A stretch of 12,120 nt of DNA from Acetofilamentum sp. GTDB lineage: Bacteria; Bacteroidota; Bacteroidia; Bacteroidales; JAFGXI01. The stretch spans positions 12,978 to 25,097 of the forward strand of contig DYOK01000013.1 in NCBI GenBank assembly GCA_020720565.1, read 5' to 3'. Positions 1 to 5,131 of this stretch are shown one piece after another. The position numbers and the translations under genes are program-made. Below the pieces are notes generated by a model, which was given only the letters and a program-made list of their open reading frames with translations, was not told where the DNA came from and searched no databases. Within the stretch, counting starts at the first letter, position 1, and each line of letters begins with the position of its first letter.

Positions 1-53
1 ATTCATAATTCATAAACACCTTAACCAACTAATGACTAAAACTTGTAACTTTT

Positions 54-137
54 GATCTACCTGCGGTAGGCAGGCCTGAAACCTGTAATCTACCTGCGGC
101 AGATCTATCGTCCGCCTGAGGCGGAGGACAGGCAAAT
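54..137 (+). repeat. GC-rich palindromic repeat block upstream of recX
   Basis: The 178 bases before recX hold no gene but several small palindromes. CCTGC-GGTAG-GCAGG lies at 60-74, with an alternative hairpin CTACC-TGC-GGTAG at 57-69. TCCGCC-TGA-GGCGGA lies at 111-125. The 12-mer ATCTACCTGCGG occurs twice, at 55-66 and 88-99. The 23 bases at 87-109 match the minus strand at 10301-10279 at 21 of 23 positions. GGACAGGCAAAT at 126-137 matches a second site there (11 of 12, minus strand 10226-10215). Both blocks lie just before a gene start and face the same way relative to that gene. I read this as one family of dispersed intergenic palindromic elements. Bases 1-53 are AT-rich with ATTCATAATT-type runs and no other feature. 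Confidence 0.7.
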
Positions 138-178
138 CAACGAATAAACAATCAACAATCATCACTCAACAATCCTCA

Positions 179-649
179 ATGAACCAACAAGAAGCTTTTT
201 CGAAAATGGCGACCATGTGCAGCCGAAGGGAATACTGCAAGGCCGATGTGTTGGAAAAATTAAAATTGTTGCAGGTTTCGGAATTGCATCAGAAGGCCAT
301 TGTCGACGATTTGGTGAATTTAAGATTTGTAAACGAAGAACGCTTTGCATTGGCTTTTGTTCGAGATAAATTCCGATTTAGCCATTGGGGTAGAGCCAAA
401 ATTAAACAGGCACTTCACTTGCGAAAAGTCGAAAAAGAAGCAACGCGTGTAGCATTAGAGCAAATCGACGACGACGAATATTTTAATGTTATTCGCGATT
501 TAATTCAATCCAAATCCAAACAAATTAAATCTAAAACACCCTACGAGCACAAAACGAAACTGATTCGGTTTTTACTTCAACGCGGATTCGAATACGACGA
601 TGTACGCGAAGTACTTGGCCAACCAGAAGAGGATTTAAATGTAGAGTAA
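179..649 (+). CDS. recX: Regulatory protein RecX
   Basis: A 156-residue protein of normal RecX length, built of small three-helix repeats. The family signature is visible: an N-terminal REYCKADVLEKL-like helix (about 17-29), a middle segment with LVNLRFVNEERFA and FRFSHWGRAKIKQAL (about 45-81), and a C-terminal repeat ending KLIRFLLQRGFEYDDVREVL (about 126-145). RecX proteins bind RecA filaments in the cytoplasm and modulate, usually inhibit, recombinase and coprotease activity. recA is not next door here, so the gene stands alone. The ATG at 179 gives the expected N-terminus and has no Shine-Dalgarno site, only an A/C-rich leader. A palindromic repeat block lies directly upstream. The wobble-base rule described in the findings is perfect in this gene. 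Identification is firm; RecA as partner is family knowledge. Confidence 0.93.
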   Translation: MNQQEAFSKMATMCSRREYCKADVLEKLKLLQVSELHQKAIVDDLVNLRFVNEERFALAFVRDKFRFSHWGRAKIKQALHLRKVEKEATRVALEQIDDDEYFNVIRDLIQSKSKQIKSKTPYEHKTKLIRFLLQRGFEYDDVREVLGQPEEDLNVE

Positions 650-650
650 A

Positions 651-711
651 AAAGACCTAGCCTTAAACCGATAAGGTTCCAGAACGATAAAACGGTTCAA
701 TTAAGGTCTTT
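651..711. terminator. Interrupted hairpin between convergent recX and lpxH
   Basis: AAAGACCT at 651-658, right after the recX stop codon, pairs with AGGTCTTT at 704-711. Inside, AACCG (666-670) can pair with CGGTT (693-697), and CCTTA (661-665) can pair with TAAGG (671-675) as an alternative. No long U-tract follows on either strand, so it may act as a weak bidirectional terminator or simply protect the 3' end. The rest of the spacer to 791 holds a further inverted repeat, GTTTTG/CAAAAC (725-730/741-746), and TTAGC/GCTAA (753-757/773-777), but no gene. Confidence 0.45.
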
Positions 712-791
712 AACCTATTAATTAGTTTTGCAACGTACGTCAAAACAGGGTCTTAGCTCAATAAAATCGGACGCTAAATTATTCTAAGTGC

Positions 792-1562
792 TTAAATAAT
801 TTCTTTTGCCAATACAGTTCCGTCTAACCGCAAAAGCTTCAATGCTTCTCCATCGAACACAGCATAGGTGTAGTTCGAAATCCAATCGCCCAAATTGATA
901 AATTCGGCTGTATCCACAACCAAATGCATTGGCAAATGACGATGTCCAAAGATGAAGTAGTCGATTGCTTCGGTTTTTAGCATCTCGCGAGCATATAACA
1001 ACAACCATTCTTTGTTGTGACCTTTGTATATCAAGTCGTCGAGACCATCGTCGTATCTTTTTTTACGTGACCACGAATGCCCTAACCACAAAGCAAAGTT
1101 GGGGTGAATTCTCGAAAACAAAACCTGTGCTATCTTGTTGGTGAATAACCATTTGAGCAACTTAAAGCCTTTATCGGCAGGACCTAATCCGTCGCCATGT
1201 GCCAAATGAAATCTTTTGCCATGCAAATCGATAGTAATGGGTTTACGAATAATTTCAACCCCTAATTCTTGTTCGAAATAGTCGAATGCCCAAACATCGT
1301 GATTGCCAGTAAAATAATAAACAGGGATGCCTGAGTCGGTAAACTCGGCAATTTTTGCCAGAAAACGGACAAATCCTTTGGGTACCACAAAACGATATTC
1401 GTACCAAAAGTCGAAAATATCGCCTAACAAATACAAGGCTTCGGTTTGCACTTTTATCGAATCAAGCCATTCTACAAGCATTTTTTCGCGTTTCAAACTT
1501 TCGTTTGAATTGGGCAGACCCAAGTGCACATCCGACACAAAGTAAATTTTTTTCGATTCCAC
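792..1562 (-). CDS. lpxH: UDP-2,3-diacylglucosamine diphosphatase LpxH
   Basis: A 256-residue metallophosphoesterase. All calcineurin-type metal motifs are present in order: D11-x-H13 (FVSDVHLG), D48 (GDIFDFW), GNHD 86-89, HGD 122-124 and GHRH 206-209. LpxH hydrolyses UDP-2,3-diacylglucosamine to lipid X and UMP at the inner face of the cytoplasmic membrane, the fourth step of lipid A synthesis. Length and the GDIFDFW and GHRHLP motifs fit LpxH better than generic phosphoesterases. The start codon is GTG at 1562: an in-frame stop lies shortly upstream with no ATG between, and the conserved FVSD motif begins only eight residues in. The gene follows mqnC on the same strand after 117 bp that contain repeat copy A. 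I see no consensus -7 box in that gap, so its promoter is unknown. Confidence 0.88.
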   Translation of the reverse strand: MESKKIYFVSDVHLGLPNSNESLKREKMLVEWLDSIKVQTEALYLLGDIFDFWYEYRFVVPKGFVRFLAKIAEFTDSGIPVYYFTGNHDVWAFDYFEQELGVEIIRKPITIDLHGKRFHLAHGDGLGPADKGFKLLKWLFTNKIAQVLFSRIHPNFALWLGHSWSRKKRYDDGLDDLIYKGHNKEWLLLYAREMLKTEAIDYFIFGHRHLPMHLVVDTAEFINLGDWISNYTYAVFDGEALKLLRLDGTVLAKEII

Positions 1563-1589
1563 CGTTTTTGTGTTTTAATGTAGAATTTT

Positions 1590-1679
1590 TAAGTATTATG
1601 TATAATTTAATGTTGTAATTTATTAAGCTAGAAGACTGATATATTGCTAGTTACAAAAACGAAAAATAGATCGAATACC
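1590..1679 (+). repeat. 90-nt dispersed repeat, copy A
   Basis: This stretch aligns without gaps to 4201-4290, with 72 of 90 bases identical by hand count. The best conserved part is GCTAGTTACAAAAAC at 1646-1660, identical in both. The region 1618-1644 corresponds to a 12-bp hairpin in copy B and keeps 9 of its 12 pairs. Copy A fills most of the mqnC-lpxH gap and ends exactly at the mqnC stop codon. Both flanking genes run opposite to the orientation in which the repeat is listed. It does not encode a convincing peptide. Confidence 0.75.
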
Positions 1680-1695
1680 TTAATCGATGTATTCG
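1650..1695 (-). terminator. Possible terminator at the mqnC 3' end
   Basis: CGAATAC (1672-1678) and GTATTCG (1689-1695) form a 7-bp stem with a 10-base loop that includes the mqnC stop codon. On the minus strand the stem is followed by a T-rich run (1671-1650) that overlaps the right end of repeat copy A. The T-run is interrupted, so termination may be partial and lpxH could still receive read-through. Confidence 0.4.
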
Positions 1696-2771
1696 TAACG
1701 TTGATTTCGTAATCTTGGTTTAAAACCCGCATCCGATATGGCTTTTTGAATCGAATCTTTATCGTGTCGATAATTGGCACCAGCCACCGAAACCACATTT
1801 TCTTCAATCATAATCGAACCAAAATCGTTTGCCCCTGCTTGCAAGCAAAGTTGCCCTACGGCTGTTCCCACCGTCAGCCACGAAGCCTGTATGTTGGCAA
1901 TATTGGGCAGTAAAATGCGACTGATAGCAATGGTTCTAATGTATTCTTCGGCCATCACTGTATTCGATATGCCTTGTTGCTCCTTCAATTCTGTTCCTTC
2001 GTCTTGGAACGGCCATGGAATAAATGAGATAAAACCAATGTGTCCTTCGGGTTTCTCGGACTGTACTTGTCGAAGGGCGATAAGGTGTTCTATTCGTTCG
2101 GCTTTGGTTTCCATATGTCCAAACATCATGGTGGCAGATGTCAGCATGTCCAATTGATGGGCGGCACGCATCACATCGAGCCATTGTTGGGCTGTGCATT
2201 TGCCTTTCGATACCACTTTTCGAACTCTATCGGTTAAAATTTCGGCGCCAGCACCTGGCAAACTATCTAAACCAGAGGATCTTAAAACTTGTAAAACCTC
2301 AAGATAACTCATGCGGTCTTTTCGGGCGATATGGTGGATTTCGGCTGGCCCAAGTGCATGGAGTTTAAGGTCGGGATATAAACGCTTTAACTCGCTAAAT
2401 AAATTTTGATAAAAAGCCAAACCTAATTTCGGATGTAATCCGCCTTGCAAAAGTACCTGACGTCCGCCCAAGGCGTATAGCTCATCAATTTTTGTACGAT
2501 ATTCGTCCATTGTGGTGATGTACGTGTCAGGAGCATCGGCCCTACGATAGAAGTTGCAAAATTGACATTGAGCCACGCAAACATTGGTAATGTTGATATT
2601 TCGGTCAATTTGCCACCCAACCATTTTGGGAGGGCTGGCTTTTTTGCGTAATTCGTGTGCAATAAACATTAAATCTGGTGTTGGAGCCTCTAAATAAAGG
2701 CTTAAACCCTCTTCGTACGACAAAAATTCGCCTTTTAAAGCTTTTTGATATAGTGCATTAAATGTATTCAT
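1680..2771 (-). CDS. mqnC: Cyclic dehypoxanthinyl futalosine synthase MqnC (radical SAM)
   Basis: A 363-residue radical SAM enzyme. The cluster motif CX3CX2C is C65-VAQ-C69-QF-C72, preceded by the family segment NINITNVC and followed by NFYRR. Further MqnC/CofH-type marks are LLQGGLHPKLGL (about 109-120), the GAGAEIL segment and the C-terminal GANDFGSIMIEENVVSVAG, typical of MqnC. The enzyme cyclises dehypoxanthine futalosine in the futalosine route to menaquinone, using a [4Fe-4S] cluster and S-adenosylmethionine in the cytoplasm. MqnE and CofG/H are related, but the C-terminal block and length favour MqnC. The ATG at 2771 fits the family N-terminus. The gene diverges from mrp and has its own promoter. 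mqnA lies 1.5 kb away, so two steps of one pathway sit close together, though not in one operon. Confidence 0.92.
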   Translation of the reverse strand: MNTFNALYQKALKGEFLSYEEGLSLYLEAPTPDLMFIAHELRKKASPPKMVGWQIDRNINITNVCVAQCQFCNFYRRADAPDTYITTMDEYRTKIDELYALGGRQVLLQGGLHPKLGLAFYQNLFSELKRLYPDLKLHALGPAEIHHIARKDRMSYLEVLQVLRSSGLDSLPGAGAEILTDRVRKVVSKGKCTAQQWLDVMRAAHQLDMLTSATMMFGHMETKAERIEHLIALRQVQSEKPEGHIGFISFIPWPFQDEGTELKEQQGISNTVMAEEYIRTIAISRILLPNIANIQASWLTVGTAVGQLCLQAGANDFGSIMIEENVVSVAGANYRHDKDSIQKAISDAGFKPRLRNQRYEYID

Positions 2772-2817
2772 GTTCTTTTGGATGGTCGACGACCTATTGT
2801 TTTCGAAAGTAAAGGCA

Positions 2818-2850
2818 CAAAGATATCTATTTTAGCAGTTCTATTCCAAA
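2818..2850 (-). promoter_or_regulatory. Promoter of mqnC
   Basis: On the minus strand TATCTTTG (2825-2818) matches the Bacteroidota -7 consensus TAnnTTTG in full. TTTG (2850-2847) lies 21 bp upstream as the -33 element. The implied transcript start is near 2811, giving a leader of about 40 bases before the ATG at 2771. Confidence 0.65.
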
Positions 2851-2976
2851 TTTCATGATGTTTTGAAAAAGCATTTTAAGCTGCCGATTTACAAAATTGT
2901 ATCCATTTTAGTGCTTATATTGTAGAACGATATTATGAATTATCGAATAAAAACTGTTTTAAAATATCAGAACTTC

Positions 2977-3007
2977 TTTAGAATAAATCTAAATTACTGT
3001 ATCTTTG
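2977..3007 (+). promoter_or_regulatory. Promoter of mrp
   Basis: TATCTTTG at 3000-3007 is a full match to TAnnTTTG. TTTA at 2977-2980, 19 bp upstream, is a one-mismatch -33 element. Transcription would begin near 3013, about 20 bases before the mrp ATG. It is back to back with the mqnC promoter; about 130 bp lie between the two -33 elements. Confidence 0.68.
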
Positions 3008-3024
3008 TAACTTCAAATTTAGAT
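2977..3024. promoter_or_regulatory. Candidate operator: two dyads around the mrp promoter
   Basis: TTTAGA (2977-2982) and TCTAAA (2988-2993) form an inverted repeat with a 5-bp spacer between the -33 and -7 boxes. ATCTAAATT (2987-2995) also pairs with AATTTAGAT (3016-3024), a 9-bp inverted repeat that encloses the -7 box. Three half-sites of one sequence thus surround the promoter. This placement is what a repressor site would look like. The regulator is unknown. Confidence 0.4.
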
Positions 3025-3032
3025 ATTTTACT

Positions 3033-4154
3033 ATGATAACAAAAGAACAAATTCTTCAGAAATTGAGCATCGTTCAATATCCGGGGAAAAATAGCGATAT
3101 TGTCACCTTAGGCATTGTGACCGACGTAAAAGTAGAAGGGCAAAAAGTTCAAGTTAATTTAACTTTTCCCGAAGCCAAAAGCCCTTTCGAAGCTTCTTTA
3201 AAAAAAGCCTGCGAAGCTACCATCAAATTGTTAGATGCCAAGCTCGAAGTGGAGATGATAAGTCAAAGCAAAATACAAGTGCAAACGCTTAAAGTGGAGT
3301 CGAACGACCCATTAAAACGAGTTAAAAACATTATTGCTGTGGCCTCGGGCAAAGGTGGTGTGGGTAAATCGACCATTGCAGCCAATTTAGCTATTGGTTT
3401 AGCCAAAACAGGAGCCAAAGTAGGATTGCTCGACGCTGACATTTATGGCCCATCAATTCCAAAAATGTTTAATGTCGAAAAAGAAAAGCCCACCATCGAA
3501 AAAATTGATGGTAAAGACATGATTAATCCGGTCGAAAGTTACGGTGTCAAAGTGCTTTCGATAGGTTTTTTTGTTAACCCCGAAGATCCATTGATTTGGC
3601 GTGGATCGATGGCTACCAATGCACTCAAGCAATTTATTAGCGATGTACTTTGGGGCGATTTAGATTATCTACTCTTCGACCTGCCTCCGGGCACTGGTGA
3701 CATCCATTTGACAATGGTTCAAGGTTTGCCTGTAACCGGTTCAATTGTGGTTAGCACGCCACAAGATGTCGCATTGGCCGATGCCATCAAAGGAATTAAC
3801 ATGTTTAAAAACCAATCGATTAATGTGCCTTTGCTCGGCTTAGTCGAAAATATGGCTTGGTTTACTCCCGAAGAACTTCCCAATAACAAATATTTTATTT
3901 TTGGTAAAGAAGGTTGTAAAAAACTTGCCGAAGACCGAAACATTCCACTGCTAGGACAAATACCTTTGGTACAGAGCATTAGAGAAGGTGGCGACTCGGG
4001 TGTTCCTGCTGCCTTAGACGAACATTCGCCTATGGGTAAGGCTTTTGCCGAATTGACTCAAAATGTTATTACCCAGTTAAATTTACGCAATCAAACCATG
4101 GCTCCAACTCAAAAAGTTGAAATTAAAGAAGGTGCAGGCTGCTCTACTCACTAA
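3033..4154 (+). CDS. mrp: Mrp/ApbC-family iron-sulfur cluster carrier ATPase
   Basis: A 373-residue protein with two domains. Residues 1-90 form an N-terminal MIP18/DUF59-like domain. Residues 98-350 form a ParA/MinD-type P-loop ATPase with a deviant Walker A, SGKGGVGKST (105-114), then LLDADIYGPS (132-141) and the Walker B-like LFDLPPGTGD (214-223). Family members bind a [4Fe-4S] cluster as dimers and hand it to apo-proteins in the cytoplasm. The usual CxxC after the ENM motif is missing: here ENM (272-274) is followed by AWFTPEEL. The remaining cysteines are C60, C295 and C370, the last in a GAGCSTH tail. From memory this form is common in Bacteroidota. The ATG at 3033 fits the family and sits about 20 bases after the predicted transcript start. 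The gene diverges from mqnC, whose product needs such a cluster. Confidence 0.9.
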   Translation: MITKEQILQKLSIVQYPGKNSDIVTLGIVTDVKVEGQKVQVNLTFPEAKSPFEASLKKACEATIKLLDAKLEVEMISQSKIQVQTLKVESNDPLKRVKNIIAVASGKGGVGKSTIAANLAIGLAKTGAKVGLLDADIYGPSIPKMFNVEKEKPTIEKIDGKDMINPVESYGVKVLSIGFFVNPEDPLIWRGSMATNALKQFISDVLWGDLDYLLFDLPPGTGDIHLTMVQGLPVTGSIVVSTPQDVALADAIKGINMFKNQSINVPLLGLVENMAWFTPEELPNNKYFIFGKEGCKKLAEDRNIPLLGQIPLVQSIREGGDSGVPAALDEHSPMGKAFAELTQNVITQLNLRNQTMAPTQKVEIKEGAGCSTH

Positions 4155-4200
4155 TTCTATTAAGATATTGTACAATTAAAAAAAGAGTCAAGTTTTGATC

Positions 4201-4290
4201 TAAGTGTGCTGTATACTTTAATGTCGTAATTTATTAATATAGGATATTGATAAATAGCTAGTTACAAAAACACGAAATAGGACGAAGACC
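4201..4290 (+). repeat. 90-nt dispersed repeat, copy B, with a strong hairpin
   Basis: Gap-free counterpart of 1590-1679 (72 of 90 identical). The 15-base core is at 4257-4271. Bases 4229-4255 fold into a 12-bp stem (one T-G pair) with a 3-base loop, AGG. The copy lies between mrp and mqnA, in the same direction as both genes, and is enclosed by a longer inverted repeat (4178-4190 with 4296-4308, 12 of 13 paired). Together these fill nearly the whole 170-bp gap. Confidence 0.75.
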
Positions 4291-4308
4291 ATATTTGGCT
4301 CTTTTTTT
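4285..4308 (+). terminator. Probable Rho-independent terminator after mrp
   Basis: AAGACCA (4285-4291) pairs with TGG-C-TCTT (4296-4303, one bulged C) across a TATT loop, and seven T follow (4302-4308). It lies 130 bp behind the mrp stop and 17 bp before mqnA. The left arm overlaps the end of repeat copy B. An alternative partner for the right arm is AAAAAAAGAGTCA at 4178-4190, so two folds compete. Confidence 0.5.
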
Positions 4309-4324
4309 ATAGTTTTTCTTTAAA

Positions 4325-5068
4325 ATGACAAAAGTTAAATTAGCGCTCGTATCTTACCTGAATACCATTCCATTTATCGAAGGCATCAAAGCGAACAAGG
4401 AACTAAGTCAACAACTCGAATTAGTGATCGACTACCCGTCGAAATGTGCCGAGTATATCCGGAATGGTACCGTCGATGGCGGTTTAATTCCAGTGGGGGC
4501 CTTGCAAGAGCAAACACTCGATTTGGTAAGCAATTTTTGTATTGGGTCAAACGGAAAAGTTCGAACTGTCGTACTATTGAGTCATCAAAAATTTTCTGAG
4601 ATTAATACCATCTATTTAGATTATCAATCGGCCACTTCGGTTCGCTTGGTTAAAGTGTTGGCACAACATTTTTGGAAACGTGCTTTCGAATTTTTACCAA
4701 CTCGTCCAGGTTTCGAAAATCAAATCCCGCCTAATTCTGCCATTTTAGTTATTGGAGATAGGGTTTTTGAATTAGAAAAAAAATACCCTTTTGTGATTGA
4801 TTTAGCCGAAGAATGGACCCGATATACCCATTTGCCTTTTGCTTTTGCGGTGTGGGTAGGCAACGAAAAAGTTAAAGCCATCGAACCGATTTTAAATCAA
4901 GCTTTCGAGCAATCGATGCAAAATATTACGTCCTACACCAATAACTTATCAACAATTGACCAGCAAACATTTATACACTATTTGACCCAAAATATCGATT
5001 ATACACTAGATTCCGATAAAAAGGAGGCTATTCGTTTGTTTACAAGTTTGTTAGTTACTTGTTCATAA
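4325..5068 (+). CDS. mqnA: Chorismate dehydratase MqnA
   Basis: A 247-residue protein with a periplasmic-binding-protein-like fold and no signal peptide, thus cytoplasmic. The N-terminal signature VSYLNTIPFIEGI (about 8-20), the GTVDGGLIPVGALQE segment (about 48-62) and the later LPFAFAVWVG (about 170-179) are typical of MqnA. It dehydrates chorismate to 3-[(1-carboxyvinyl)oxy]benzoate, the first dedicated step of the futalosine menaquinone pathway. MqnD belongs to the same superfamily but has a different N-terminus. The length is slightly short for the family and complete at both ends. The start ATG at 4325 follows directly on the probable mrp terminator. I see only a poor -7 box (CATATTTG, 4290-4297), so how the gene is transcribed is open. 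Together with mqnC it shows that menaquinone is made by the futalosine route. Confidence 0.9.
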   Translation: MTKVKLALVSYLNTIPFIEGIKANKELSQQLELVIDYPSKCAEYIRNGTVDGGLIPVGALQEQTLDLVSNFCIGSNGKVRTVVLLSHQKFSEINTIYLDYQSATSVRLVKVLAQHFWKRAFEFLPTRPGFENQIPPNSAILVIGDRVFELEKKYPFVIDLAEEWTRYTHLPFAFAVWVGNEKVKAIEPILNQAFEQSMQNITSYTNNLSTIDQQTFIHYLTQNIDYTLDSDKKEAIRLFTSLLVTCS

Positions 5069-5090
5069 GTCTGCACTAAATATCAAAGTC

Positions 5091-5105
5091 AAATTTATAA
5101 ATTTA
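5091..5105 (+). promoter_or_regulatory. AT palindrome and weak -7 box upstream of the TPR/PD40 gene
   Basis: AAATTTATAAATTT at 5091-5104 is a perfect 14-base palindrome. It overlaps TAAATTTA (5098-5105), which differs from TAnnTTTG only in the last base. No TTTG is found at the right distance upstream. It could be a promoter with an overlapping control site, or just AT-rich spacer. Confidence 0.3.
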
Positions 5106-5131
5106 GGGTTCAAAAAAAACCACTTAATAAT

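Noticed and set aside
54..137. CRISPR-like or riboswitch reading of the repeats before recX
   Set aside because: There are only two short unequal repeats with no regular spacers, and the segment recurs before an unrelated gene, which fits a dispersed palindromic element better.
1774..2157. A 127-codon open frame antisense to mqnC
   Set aside because: It mirrors a clearly coding radical SAM gene, has no recognisable domain, and arises from codon use on the opposite strand.
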